This document shows positions 27,214-36,064 of a stretch of DNA of 64,000 nt, piece after piece; position 1 is the first letter of the stretch, and the number at the start of each line of letters is the position of its first letter. The stretch comes from Sporichthya brevicatena. Lineage in GTDB: Bacteria > Actinomycetota > Actinomycetes > Sporichthyales > Sporichthyaceae. The stretch spans positions 14,841-78,840 of the forward strand of contig NZ_BAAAHE010000020.1 of assembly GCF_039525035.1 (NCBI RefSeq), written 5' to 3'. The translations under genes and the position numbers were made by a program. Below the pieces are notes generated by a model that saw only the letters and a list, made by a program, of their open reading frames with translations, was not told where the DNA came from and did not search any database.

Positions 27214-28884
27214 CTAGGCCGTGGGTCGAGTGGAAGCGTCGGGGCGCTTGCCGGTGGTGATGACGACGACCTCGTCCGGAGTTGCTACGGAGGCGGACTG
27301 CTGCCCGTTGCGCGATGCCGGGACGAACGGCGTCTCGGCGGGGGCTGGGACCGGAGTCTCGACCCAGTCGACGACGCCGTTCGACGTCATCGCGCCGCCG
27401 GCGGCGCGGAGCAAGGTCTCGGCCTCGGAGACGTTGCCGGCCTGCTGGGCCTCGATCGCCTTGCGGGTCCGGGGCGTGCGGAGCTTCCCGGCCTGGACCT
27501 TCATCGACGACTGCAGCCCACTCGACACCACGGTGCCGGGAGAGGCGGAGTAGCCGTACTCGTAGTAGTAACCGCCCTTGCCCTTCGAGCGCGGGGCCAT
27601 CGTGAGGATGACGCCGAAGACGTTCGCCGAGACCCGGTGCAGGGTGTCGGCGGCGGCTCGGACCTGGTCGAGGGTCACCTTGCCGTGGCGCGCGATGAAC
27701 AGCGCGCCGTGGCACTGCGCGGTGAGCACGGCCGCGTCGGCGACCGGCAGGGTCGGCGGGGCGTCGAAGAGCACGACGTCGTAGTTGCGGCCGAGCTCCT
27801 CGAGCACGTCGCCCATCTGGCGCGAGGCCAGCAGCTCGCTCGGGTTCGGCGGCAGCGGGCCGCTGCCGAGGAAGTCGAACAGTCCGTCGCCCCACGGCTG
27901 GATCGCCGAGGCCAGCGGGAGCTGACCGGTCAGCACGTTGGTCAGGCCGACGGCGTTGTCCAGGCCGAGCAGGTGTGCGGCTTTGGGCCGGCGCAGGTCC
28001 GCCTCGACGAGAGCGACCCGCGCGCCGCCCTGGGCCAGTGCGATCGCGAGGTTCGCACTCGTCGTGGTCTTGCCCTCCGACGGCAGCGAGCTCGTGACCA
28101 CGATCAGCTTCGCGGTGTTGTCGAGGTCGACGTACTGCAGGTTCGTCCGCAGCTGACGGAAGGACTCGGCGAGACCCGACTGCGGGGCGTCGAAGACGAC
28201 GAGCGGGTTGGTCTTGATGTCCGGGTCGAACGACGTCGCGCCCATGACCGGGGCTTCGACCAGCGCCGAGAGCGCGTCCGTGGTCTTCATCGAGCGGTCG
28301 AGCGTGTGGCGCAGGACGGCCAGGCCGACACCGAGCATCGCGCCGAGCACGATGCCGAGCGCGAAGTCACGCGCGGGCTTCGGCGAGACGGGCGCCTCGG
28401 GCAGCGTCGGGGTCTGCACGATCTTCGCGGTGACGGCGGGCGTGCCGCCGGCGACGGGCTTCTCGACCTCGTTCACCAGCGCGACGAACTCGCTCGAGGC
28501 GATCTGCGCGATGCGCTGCGCGCGCTGCGGCGACGGGTCGGTGACGGAGATGGTGAGCAGGACGGTGTCCGGGCGGGCGCTCGCGCCGAGCTTGGCGCTG
28601 CCGAGCGGAGCGCCGAGTTGCTGCTCGACCTGCTCCTCCATCCGGCGGCCGGTCGCGAGCTCGGTGTAGGACTTGATCTTCTGCTCCGAGAGCAAGCTGC
28701 CCTGGTAGGCCTTGGTGACGTCGTCGCCCAGGTCCGTGGTCGCGATGAAGAACGTCGCGCTCGTCGAGTACTGCTCGGTCGCGAGGAAGGCGTGGGCGCC
28801 GGCGCCCGTGACGCCGAGGATGAGGCCGAACACCACCAGCAGCCAGCGTTCGCGGAGCACCCGCACGTAGTCCTGGAAGGTCAC
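27214..28884 (-). CDS. Wzc-like polysaccharide co-polymerase with BY-kinase domain
   Basis: A 556-residue fusion of a Wzz chain-length domain (membrane helices near residues 14-34 and 170-190) and a bacterial tyrosine kinase. Walker A SSLPSEGKTTTS is near residue 268, Walker A' is VALVEADLRRP and Walker B is VVLFDAPP. A tyrosine cluster (GGYYYEYGYS near residue 440) is the probable autophosphorylation site. About 110 further residues, low in complexity, follow the cluster, which is unusual because the cluster normally ends the protein. First gene of the leftward operon; partner of the LMW-PTP. Confidence 0.92.
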   Translation of the reverse strand: MTFQDYVRVLRERWLLVVFGLILGVTGAGAHAFLATEQYSTSATFFIATTDLGDDVTKAYQGSLLSEQKIKSYTELATGRRMEEQVEQQLGAPLGSAKLGASARPDTVLLTISVTDPSPQRAQRIAQIASSEFVALVNEVEKPVAGGTPAVTAKIVQTPTLPEAPVSPKPARDFALGIVLGAMLGVGLAVLRHTLDRSMKTTDALSALVEAPVMGATSFDPDIKTNPLVVFDAPQSGLAESFRQLRTNLQYVDLDNTAKLIVVTSSLPSEGKTTTSANLAIALAQGGARVALVEADLRRPKAAHLLGLDNAVGLTNVLTGQLPLASAIQPWGDGLFDFLGSGPLPPNPSELLASRQMGDVLEELGRNYDVVLFDAPPTLPVADAAVLTAQCHGALFIARHGKVTLDQVRAAADTLHRVSANVFGVILTMAPRSKGKGGYYYEYGYSASPGTVVSSGLQSSMKVQAGKLRTPRTRKAIEAQQAGNVSEAETLLRAAGGAMTSNGVVDWVETPVPAPAETPFVPASRNGQQSASVATPDEVVVITTGKRPDASTRPTA

Positions 28885-29267
28885 TGGATCCCCCGTCGTC
28901 CGCGGCGGCCGGCTCGGAGACCGGCCAAGCTGTTGCAGGCTAGCGCCGCTGGTGTTGATGTGACAGATGTGACGACAGTGCGTGGTATGTCTGCCACGGT
29001 CGCTCCCCTACGACGGTGTGCCTCGAACGCGAAATCCGCCCGATGTGCGCGCAGGACCAACCCTGATCGATCCGGCCGGAACGGGCCATTTCGGCGTCAC
29101 CCGAACGGCCCAAGATCAAACGGACATACAGCGGAGGGGAACGGACGGAGGTAGCACCTCGTCTCACCGCTCACGCAGACCTATCGTCTGCTGCGGGGAC
29201 CGGTTTGCCTCTCGGGGCGAGAACCGGACGGAAGATGCGGCGGGGGCCGCGTCTTCAGGGGGGAACG
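28885..29267. promoter_or_regulatory. Divergent promoter region, wzc-like / hsp70-like 1
   Basis: 383 bp between two divergent starts with no credible gene. It contains the motif TCACCCGAACGGCC (29097-29110), which recurs in three other intergenic regions of the surface-gene island. Upstream sequence around 29080 (CGGAACGGGCCATTTCGG) adds related half sites. Confidence 0.5.
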
Positions 29268-30902
29268 ATGACGTACCGGCTCGGCATTGACCTGGGCACG
29301 ACCTTCACGGCTGCCGCCGTGCTCCGCGCGGGGGGACGCCCGGAGCCGTTGGTGCTGGGGTCACGGTCGGCCGCCGTGCCGTCGGTCGTCTTCCTCGGCC
29401 CCGACGGCAAGGTCCTGTTCGGCGAGGCCGCCGAGGACCGCGCCCCGGACGCGCCCGAGCGCATCGCCCGCCACTTCAAGCGCCGCATCGGTGACGAGGT
29501 TCCGCTTGTCCTCGGCGCCACCGCCGCCGACCGCGTCGAGTGCTACGCCCACGACCTCGCCGCCGCGATCATCGCCTGGGTCGTCGCCGTCGCCACCGCC
29601 CGCGAGGGCGAGCGGCCGGCCGAGATCGCCGTGACCCACCCGGCGTCCTGGACCCGCCGCAAGATCGACCTCCTGCTCGGCGCGCTCGCCGCGCAGAACC
29701 TGCCGCCGGTCACCCTGATCACCGAGCCCGAGGCCGTCGCCGTGGGCTACGCCGGCACCGGCCTCATCGCGCACCCCGCGACGCTCGCGGTCTACGACCT
29801 CGGCGGCGGCACGCTCGACGTCGCCATCCTCACGACCTCCGACGACGGCCGCTTCACCCGCGTCGGCGCCGCCGCCGGCCTCGACGGGCTCGGCGGCATC
29901 GACTTCGACGACGCCGTCCTCAAGCGCGTGCTCGACGCCGTTGACGCGGAGTCCTGGGCCGGCCTCGACGGCTCCGACGTCACGCCCGAGGTCCTGCGCG
30001 CACTCGCCCAACTGCGCGCGGCGAGCGTCGCCGCCAAGGAGACGCTGAGTACTCAGCCGACCGCCTCGGTCTCGGTGCTGTTCGACGGCGAGACCGTCAC
30101 CGTCCCCCTCGAGCGCGAGACCTTCGACAGCCTCATCGCCGACAAGATCGGCCAGTCCGTCGCCTTCTTCGTCGACGCCATCGCCTCCGCCGGCTACGGC
30201 GTCGAGAACCTGACGGCAGTCCTGCTCACCGGCGGTTCGGTGCAGATCCCGCTCGTGACGGAGATGCTCGCCGACGACCTGCCCGAGGGCATCACGATCC
30301 TGCGCGCGGTCGACCCCAAGGCGATGGTCGCCGCCGGCGCCGTGCTCTCGCTCGCGGCTCCGATGGCCGTCACCGCTCCGGCTCCGCGGCGCGGCTCCGA
30401 CCTCGCGGTCGCGCAGGCTCGGGCCTTCTTCGACTCCCGGACCGCGGCGGCCTCGATTCCGGCCGCCCGTAGCGGTGGGTCCGAGGACACGCCCGTCGCG
30501 GCGGCTGCGGTCCCGGCGGCCGCGGTGGCGGCCGGTGGCCCGCCCGCGACCCCGCCCCTGATCCCGGCCGCTCCGAGCCCGTCGCTCGACGACGCCCCGG
30601 CGCCGCAGAAGGTCCCGACCCCGCGGACGCCCGAGACGATGCCGGACGAGACCGTCCCGATCGTTCCGGCCCCGCGCCGGCGCCTGCTCACCTGGCCCCG
30701 CGCCGCGGCCGCCACGGTCGTCGCGGCGGCGGTTCTCGTGGGCGGTGGCTTCTGGCTCCGGGCCGAGAGTCCGACCGTCCCGCCGGCCGCCCCGACGTCG
30801 ACGAGCGACTCCCTCGGCACGTCGACCGCCCCGGACGACAAGCCGGCCAAGGCCGCGAAGCCGAAGAAGCCGAAGGCGACCGCGTCCAACGACACGCCCT
30901 GA
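29268..30902 (+). CDS. Membrane-anchored Hsp70-like ATPase 1
   Basis: A 544-residue protein with an actin/Hsp70 ATPase fold: phosphate-1 LGIDLGTTFTAAAV, phosphate-2 AVYDLGGGTLDVAIL and adenosine motif LLTGGSVQIPLV. In place of the DnaK substrate-binding domain and lid there is a Pro/Ala-rich linker, one membrane helix (about residues 477-497) and a short Lys-rich tail. It is therefore not DnaK; the ATPase should face the cytoplasm. The ATG at 29268 follows GGGGGGAA. Two paralogues lie at 36065-37798 and 48875-50821. Role inferred: ATP-dependent control of envelope partners. Confidence 0.85.
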   Translation: MTYRLGIDLGTTFTAAAVLRAGGRPEPLVLGSRSAAVPSVVFLGPDGKVLFGEAAEDRAPDAPERIARHFKRRIGDEVPLVLGATAADRVECYAHDLAAAIIAWVVAVATAREGERPAEIAVTHPASWTRRKIDLLLGALAAQNLPPVTLITEPEAVAVGYAGTGLIAHPATLAVYDLGGGTLDVAILTTSDDGRFTRVGAAAGLDGLGGIDFDDAVLKRVLDAVDAESWAGLDGSDVTPEVLRALAQLRAASVAAKETLSTQPTASVSVLFDGETVTVPLERETFDSLIADKIGQSVAFFVDAIASAGYGVENLTAVLLTGGSVQIPLVTEMLADDLPEGITILRAVDPKAMVAAGAVLSLAAPMAVTAPAPRRGSDLAVAQARAFFDSRTAAASIPAARSGGSEDTPVAAAAVPAAAVAAGGPPATPPLIPAAPSPSLDDAPAPQKVPTPRTPETMPDETVPIVPAPRRRLLTWPRAAAATVVAAAVLVGGGFWLRAESPTVPPAAPTSTSDSLGTSTAPDDKPAKAAKPKKPKATASNDTP

Positions 30903-30945
30903 CGGGTCGTCAAGTTCACCCGATCGGCGTAATCGCGCTACGAAG

Positions 30946-30974
30946 AAGTCCGGGCCCCGTGGGGGCCCGGACTT
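30946..30974. terminator. Bidirectional hairpin between convergent genes
   Basis: AAGTCCGGGCCCC (30946-30958), a 3-base loop and its perfect complement (30962-30974). It lies between hsp70-like 1 and the convergent small secreted gene, and flanking A and T residues would suit termination from both sides. Confidence 0.75.
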
Positions 30975-31007
30975 GGTCGTTCGTGGGTGGATTTGTCGGC
31001 CGGTGGA

Positions 31008-31397
31008 TCAGCGGCAGGCCTTCTTCTTGCCGATGAACAGGTCGGTCAGGACGGTCAGCTTCGAGGACTTCCCCCGCACGACGAGGGTGGCACCGCACTT
31101 GTACTTGCGCGGGATCGTGACCTTGCTGGAGAAGCCGCCCTTGCCGTTCGCCTTGAACGACTTGAGCGTGTCCCGCTGCTTGCCCTGACGGAGCTTGACG
31201 ACGATCTGCTCGCGTGCCTTGAACTTGGTCGCCTTGAGCGTGATGGTGGCCCCCCGCCCGGGGTTGGGCTTGGAGACGGTCACCGTCGGCTGGGGTGTGT
31301 AGGGGGCGGGTACTGCCTCCGCGGGCGCGGCACCCACCGTCCCCAGGCCGATGGCCGTGGCGGTCGCGATTGCGCAGACGCTCTTCGTCCAGTTCAT
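31008..31397 (-). CDS. Small secreted Ig-like/beta-sandwich protein
   Basis: A 129-residue exported protein. A signal peptide (SVCAIATATAIGLGTVGAAPAEA) is followed by a predicted beta-sandwich with VTVSKPNPGRGATITLKATK and ended by a Lys-rich C-terminus with two Cys (YKCGATL, KKKACR). It shares the pattern 'APYTPxP...xNPxxGxxITxxxxxF' with the two minus-strand surface proteins at 33493 and 34271, but lacks their membrane anchor. AAGGGGG precedes the ATG. Possibly an envelope-binding protein. Confidence 0.75.
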   Translation of the reverse strand: MNWTKSVCAIATATAIGLGTVGAAPAEAVPAPYTPQPTVTVSKPNPGRGATITLKATKFKAREQIVVKLRQGKQRDTLKSFKANGKGGFSSKVTIPRKYKCGATLVVRGKSSKLTVLTDLFIGKKKACR

Positions 31398-31412
31398 GTG
31401 TGCCCCCTTGTA

Positions 31413-31438
31413 GGCGCACCACGGGCGCGTGGTGCGCC
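31413..31438. promoter_or_regulatory. Operator-like palindrome between divergent genes
   Basis: GGCGCACCAC (31413-31422), a 6-base spacer and its perfect complement (31429-31438), in the 99-bp gap between the small secreted gene and the DUF4012 gene. It is well placed to regulate both. Confidence 0.5.
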
Positions 31439-31496
31439 GGATCTGTTGGTGCTGGACCGTAGGGCAAGATCGAATAGCTGAGCAACGGATGCACGG

Positions 31497-33293
31497 GTGA
31501 GGCACGGGGGTCGGAAGGTGCGGAGATCGGCACGCCGATTGCGGCGACGACACCCGCGTCGCTGGCGCGCGTTGCAGCTGGCTGTGGTCGGCGCCGTGGT
31601 CCTCGGCGTCCTCGGCGTCGTGTGGCTCGGCGTCACCGCGATGATGGCGCGCAGCGAGCTGAACAAGGTCCGCGCCGGCGCCCCGCAACTGCGCGCGCAA
31701 CTGCTCGCGGCCGACATCCCGTCCGCCACCGCGTCCGCTGATCTGATTGCACGTCAGGCTACGCGTTCCCACAAGTTGACGAGTGGTCCCGCGTGGGCGG
31801 TGATCAGTCGCATCCCGGTCCTCGGCGACCCGTTCGAGACGGCGCGCGGCATCACCGGCGTCGCGAACGAACTCGGCCGCAACGCGCTGCCGGAACTGGT
31901 CGAGGCGGGCACGACGATCGACCCGTCCGCGCTCCGCGGAGCGGACGGCCGCATCGACATCGCAGCCCTGCAGCGCATCACCCCGGCCCTTGACTCCGCG
32001 GCGGCCTCCATCGACCGCGCGATCGCGCGAACCGAGCGGCTTCCCGCCTCGACGTACCTGCCGGCCGTCGACGACGCCCGCGTCGACCTCCTCGACGAGC
32101 TGCGCCCGTTGGCCCATATGGCTGAAGCTTCGCAGCAGGCTGCGCAGCTGCTGCCGCCGATGCTCGGGTCCACCAAGCCGCAGACGTACTTCCTCGGCTT
32201 CCAGAACAACGCCGAGGCCCGGGGGACCGGCGGCCTGCCCGGCGCGTTCGCGATCGTCAAGGCGTCGAAGGGGAAGATCGACTTCGTCGGGTTCCACAAC
32301 GACGACGAGCTGAGGGGCGTCACCGCCAAGGTTCGGTTCGACTCCGAGTACGAGGAGCTCTACCGCAACGCGGCCACGAAGACGCTGTTCCTCAACAGCA
32401 ACCTGTCGCCGCACTTCCCTTACGCCGCGGCGATCTGGGCCGACATGTGGCGCCAGCACTCCGGCCAGCGCGTGGACGGCGCGATTGCCGTCGACCCCGA
32501 GGTGCTCAGCTACCTGCTCGCCGTCACCGGGCCGGCGAAGCTGCGCGACGGGACGCAACTGAGCGCCGCCAACGTCGTCGAGCTGACCCAGAGCACGGCC
32601 TACAACCGCTTCGCCGACGACAACGCCGCGCGCAAGCGGTTCCTGATCGAGATCGCGGCCGCCGCGGCCGACAAGGTGATCGGGTCGGTCGACGACCCCG
32701 TCGAGCTCGCGCGTGCCCTCGCCCGCGCCGCGGACGAGCGCCGGCTGCTCGTGTGGAGCGCGAACAAGGACCTGCAGACGCTCATCGAGAAGACCGAGCT
32801 CTCCGGCGCCGTCCCCGTGACGAACGCGCCCTACGTCGGGCTGACGATCATCAACGAGGGCGGCAACAAGCTCGACTACTACCTCGACCGCGCGCTCACC
32901 TGGCAGCGCGGCGCCTGTGGGGAGGACCGTCCGGTCACCGCGACCGTCCGCCTCACCAACACCGCCCCGGACGGGCTCTCGCCCTACGTGACGTCGCGTT
33001 CGGACGACCCGGGCTACCCGATCAAGCCCGGTGACCACCGGGTGACGATCTTCTACGCCGCGACCTCGGGTGCGGTGCTCACCTCGGCGACGCTCGACGG
33101 CAAGCCCGCCGGCGTCTCCGCCGGCAAGGAGCGCGGCCACCCGGTCTTCATCGTCGACGTCGAGCTGCCCCGCGGGAAGCCGCGCACGGTCGTCCTGAAC
33201 ATCGACGAACCCCACCGCGCGGGGGAGCCCATCGTCTTCCGCCAGCCCCTGGTCCGCGACCTCGCCCTGGACGTCCGCGACACCCCCTGCTGA
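31497..33293 (+). CDS. DUF4012 domain-containing membrane protein
   Basis: A 598-residue protein with a very basic N-terminal tail, one membrane helix (about residues 26-48) and a long extracytoplasmic part. The YFLGFQNNAEARGTGGLPGA segment is the hallmark of DUF4012, found near exopolysaccharide and surface genes in actinobacteria. Some family members resemble LytR-CpsA-Psr-associated proteins, but the function is unknown. Likely start is GTG at 31497; an alternative lower in the Arg-rich tail cannot be excluded. Confidence 0.85.
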   Translation: MRHGGRKVRRSARRLRRRHPRRWRALQLAVVGAVVLGVLGVVWLGVTAMMARSELNKVRAGAPQLRAQLLAADIPSATASADLIARQATRSHKLTSGPAWAVISRIPVLGDPFETARGITGVANELGRNALPELVEAGTTIDPSALRGADGRIDIAALQRITPALDSAAASIDRAIARTERLPASTYLPAVDDARVDLLDELRPLAHMAEASQQAAQLLPPMLGSTKPQTYFLGFQNNAEARGTGGLPGAFAIVKASKGKIDFVGFHNDDELRGVTAKVRFDSEYEELYRNAATKTLFLNSNLSPHFPYAAAIWADMWRQHSGQRVDGAIAVDPEVLSYLLAVTGPAKLRDGTQLSAANVVELTQSTAYNRFADDNAARKRFLIEIAAAAADKVIGSVDDPVELARALARAADERRLLVWSANKDLQTLIEKTELSGAVPVTNAPYVGLTIINEGGNKLDYYLDRALTWQRGACGEDRPVTATVRLTNTAPDGLSPYVTSRSDDPGYPIKPGDHRVTIFYAATSGAVLTSATLDGKPAGVSAGKERGHPVFIVDVELPRGKPRTVVLNIDEPHRAGEPIVFRQPLVRDLALDVRDTPC

Positions 33294-33307
33294 GTCCCCG
33301 CCTGCAC

Positions 33308-33367
33308 TGGAGATGACATCTCCACTCGGATTCGCCGTTTTCCTTGGAGATGTCATCTCCAAGGAAA
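33308..33367. repeat. Paired odd-length palindromes
   Basis: TGGAGATG-A-CATCTCCA (33308-33324) and TGGAGATG-T-CATCTCCA (33345-33361) are exact reverse complements of each other. The second extends to 14-bp arms (33339-33367). They sit between convergent genes. They could end transcription, but without a T-run they may equally be protein-binding sites. Confidence 0.7.
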
Positions 33368-33492
33368 GGGGTTCACGTTTCGGGGCTGGGGGCGGACGCG
33401 CGGGCGCCCCCTCCGCCGAGAGATCGTCCCGACGGAGGGGGTGGCTGTAGCGGCAGCCGCCGCGGGCCTGACGGCGGGTCAGGCCGCGGGGC

Positions 33493-34032
33493 TCAGTAGC
33501 GGTACGACTTGCGTCGGCGGGCGAGGAAGCCCGCACCCGCGACGACGGCCAGGCCGGCGGCCGCGGCGGTCGCGACGGCGGGGGAGGACGTGCCCGACCC
33601 CGTCGACGGGGCGGCGAGCAGCGTCGGCTCGAGCGTCCGCTCGGTGGCGGTCTGCGCCCCGCACAGGTTGAGGCCACCGATGAGCATGCTCGACGTCGCC
33701 ACCGAGCCCGACTCACGTCCCGTGGCCGTGAGCGTCTGCTCGCACAGGACGTTCTTCGGCAGCATGACGACGCCGGTCGCCGTGCCGTCCGACTTCGCCT
33801 GGAGGGTGCCGAGCGGCAGGTCCATGCCGTTCAGGGTGATGTCGATGAGCTCACCGGTCGCGAAGTTCAGGACCGTGACCGTGATGGAGCCGCCGAGGAT
33901 CGGGTTGAACAGATTGATCTGCAGCAGCGGGTCCGGCGTGTACGGCGCAGCCGTCGCCGGGGCCGCAGCCGGGATCGCGAGCGCGGTGGCGCTGCACACT
34001 CCGGCGAGAACGGCGCGTGTGGTCGTGCGCAT
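33493..34032 (-). CDS. Surface protein with signal peptide and C-terminal anchor
   Basis: A 179-residue protein: signal peptide (VLAGVCSATALAIPAAAPATA), a beta-sandwich-like part beginning APYTPDPLLQINLFNPILGG with two cysteines, a Ser/Thr/Pro spacer, then a hydrophobic segment and basic end (GAGFLARRRKSYRY). This is the layout of cell-wall or membrane-anchored proteins, although no clear LPxTG motif is visible. It is paralogous to the proteins at 31008 and 34271. GAAGGGG lies 9 bases before the ATG. Confidence 0.75.
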   Translation of the reverse strand: MRTTTRAVLAGVCSATALAIPAAAPATAAPYTPDPLLQINLFNPILGGSITVTVLNFATGELIDITLNGMDLPLGTLQAKSDGTATGVVMLPKNVLCEQTLTATGRESGSVATSSMLIGGLNLCGAQTATERTLEPTLLAAPSTGSGTSSPAVATAAAAGLAVVAGAGFLARRRKSYRY

Positions 34033-34205
34033 GGCGGAATGCCCCTTCGCAATGGGCCCGCGTTGTCCGCCTTGGGCCCCCGTGCGGCGGACGTTAGTGA
34101 GGGCCGGAGTACGCGCGCGTTTCCTCACGCTCTTCCGGGCCCGACGAGATAAACCGTTTCGTCACGGGATGTCCGGGTTGTCCAGCCAGTTCGGAAGCAC
34201 AACCC

Positions 34206-34231
34206 GTGATCGAAAGATCACCGAAACGGAC
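34206..34231. promoter_or_regulatory. Palindrome plus TCACCGAAACGGAC motif
   Basis: GTGATC-GAAA-GATCAC (34206-34221) overlaps TCACCGAAACGGAC (34218-34231), a relative of the motif at 29097, 35123 and 38028. It lies about 175-200 bp upstream of the surface-protein start at 34032. Confidence 0.45.
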
Positions 34232-34270
34232 TAACCCTCTTTTGTCGGTCGCGCCGAATCTGTCGGGACG

Positions 34271-34948
34271 TCAGGTGTTGCGGCGTCCTCGCGTGCACAG
34301 GAAGCCGACCCCGCCGGTGACGGTCAGGCCGAGCAGCAGGGCCGCGGCGACCTGGCCGGGGGCGTCCTGGGTCAGCGTCGCGCTGTGGGCGACGTTGCCC
34401 CATCCGGTGTGACCCTCGCCGACGTTGCCGCTGCCGGTGTTGTCCTCACCGAGGTTGCCCTCGCCGGTGTTGCCCTCGCCGGTGTTGCCCTCGCCGATGT
34501 TCCCGTTGCCGGTGTTGCCCTCGCCGATGTTCCCGCTGCCCGAGTTGCCGGAGCCGAGGTTGCCGCCCGGGTTCGAGCTGCAGCCGTCCCGGCCACCGAT
34601 GACGATCTGCGTGGACGCGACGAATCCCGACGTCAGGCCCGTCGCGACGATCTCGTGCAGGCAGTGCGCCGACCACGGCAGCTGCACGCGCTTGCTGGCC
34701 TCGCCGTCCTCGTCGGTCTTGAGCGAGCCGAGCGGGACCGGGTCCGAGTGCAGTTCCAGTTCGACGGTCTCGGAGGGGGCGAAGCCGAACAGGTCGACCC
34801 ACACGATGCCGCCGATGGGCGGGTTGTAGGGACCGACCACGACCTCGGGGTCGTCGGTGTACGGGTGGGCCGCTGCGGTCGCGGCGCCGGCCAGGGTCAG
34901 GGTCGCCGCGGCCACGAGAGCGGCGAACGCGGTGCGCGTCGGTGACAC
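34271..34948 (-). CDS. Surface protein with GNxGxGN repeats
   Basis: A 225-residue protein: signal peptide, Ig-like domain (HPYTDDPEVVVGPYNPPIGG) with two conserved Cys, about 13 tandem five-residue repeats of the type GNxGx (GNTGEGNTGEGNLGEDN), then a hydrophobic anchor and a basic tail (CTRGRRNT). The repeats resemble the NxGxGNxG pattern of mycobacterial PPE-MPTR proteins, though no PPE domain is present. GTG start at 34948 preceded by GGGAGG. It likely projects from the cell wall. Confidence 0.75.
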   Translation of the reverse strand: MSPTRTAFAALVAAATLTLAGAATAAAHPYTDDPEVVVGPYNPPIGGIVWVDLFGFAPSETVELELHSDPVPLGSLKTDEDGEASKRVQLPWSAHCLHEIVATGLTSGFVASTQIVIGGRDGCSSNPGGNLGSGNSGSGNIGEGNTGNGNIGEGNTGEGNTGEGNLGEDNTGSGNVGEGHTGWGNVAHSATLTQDAPGQVAAALLLGLTVTGGVGFLCTRGRRNT

Positions 34949-35122
34949 GGGGCCTCCCTCGGGGGCTCGGGGCTGCGATGTCCGCTTTGCCCGGGTGGCG
35001 CGGGACGCTAGTTGATCAGCGAGGCGGGTGTGACTGGCTCCCCTGCGCGGTTCTGTCCGGGTATGTCCGGATTCCGACGCTTGTGGTGAGCCCTGAGGCA
35101 TCCGACGGTCTGTGACCAGAAA

Positions 35123-35136
35123 TCACCGGAATGGCC
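35123..35136. promoter_or_regulatory. TCACCGGAATGGCC motif
   Basis: One of four copies of a 14-bp motif in intergenic regions of the surface-gene island. Here it lies 175 bp upstream of the GNxGxGN protein and 185 bp upstream of the DUF4184 gene, in their divergent promoter region. Confidence 0.4.
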
Positions 35137-35320
35137 GAATGCTGACCGATGGTTCTGATGAGGCGTCAGGAGCTCTGGGAGGCGACGGCCCTATTCGTCC
35201 GCCCGCTGACGTTGTGGCCCCACCTTTGCGATCTGTGCGCCCTGATTTGGGCGATCACGCCGGAATCGCGTGCTTACCTCGAACGGCCGGGATCAGCCCG
35301 GCCTCGGGAGGGAGTGCGCA

Positions 35321-36049
35321 GTGCCGTTCACGGTCAGCCACGTGGCCGTCGTGCTGCCGCTGACGCGGACGCCACTGCCGGCGTCGGCGCTCGTGATCGG
35401 GTCGATGGTGCCGGACCTGCCGGTCCACCTCGCGCACCGGCCGACGGAGATCACCCACTCCTGGAGCGGACTGGTCGGCCAGGACCTCGCGATGGGTCTC
35501 GCCGGCTGGGCGCTCTGGCACGGGCTGCTCGCGGCGCCCGTCCTCGCGGGGGCGCCGGCGGCCGTGCGGGCCCGCGCGGCCGGGGTCCGGATGGGGCTGG
35601 GCAACCGGCTCCGGGACGTCCGGGAGCTCGGCCTCGTCGTCGTCGCGCTGCTGCTCGGCTCTGCGCTGCACGTGCTGCTCGACTCGTTCACCCACGTCGA
35701 CCGGTGGGGCACCTCGCTGGTCCCGGCCCTGAACGAGACCTACGCCGGGCACGCCGGCTACTCCTGGCTGCAGTACGGCGGCAGTGTGCTCGGGCTCGCC
35801 GTCGTCGGCGCGGTGCTGCTGCGCGCGTGGCGCGGTCCCGGCCAGTCCTGGACGCTCGTCATCGCCAGCGCCGCCACCGTCGGCGGGCTGCTCGGCCTGC
35901 ACGGCGCGGTCAGCTCCGGCGACCTGCGGACGATCGCGTACTACGCGGTCACCCGGGCGTCGGCGGCGCTGCTCGCGACCGTCCTGGTCCTCGCGGCGGC
36001 CTGGCACCTCCGGCGGGCACTACTGCCGCCGGACCGCGTCTCGGCTTAG
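35321..36049 (+). CDS. DUF4184 family membrane protein
   Basis: A 242-residue polytopic membrane protein. The N-terminal FTVSHVAVVLPLTRTPLPASALVIGS followed by MVPDLP and the HVLLDSFTHVDRWG His/Asp segment define the family, which resembles metal-dependent membrane hydrolases (PAP2/YdjM-like). Enzymatic role unknown. The GTG at 35321 follows GGAGGGA. It converges on hsp70-like 2 with only 15 bp between the stops. Confidence 0.85.
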   Translation: MPFTVSHVAVVLPLTRTPLPASALVIGSMVPDLPVHLAHRPTEITHSWSGLVGQDLAMGLAGWALWHGLLAAPVLAGAPAAVRARAAGVRMGLGNRLRDVRELGLVVVALLLGSALHVLLDSFTHVDRWGTSLVPALNETYAGHAGYSWLQYGGSVLGLAVVGAVLLRAWRGPGQSWTLVIASAATVGGLLGLHGAVSSGDLRTIAYYAVTRASAALLATVLVLAAAWHLRRALLPPDRVSA

Positions 36050-36064
36050 GAGCCGGCCGCCGAA

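Noticed and set aside
31397-33716. Long minus-strand frame opposite the DUF4012 gene joined to the small secreted protein
   Set aside because: Only the last 129 codons look like a protein with a signal peptide and ribosome site; the rest is antisense composition.
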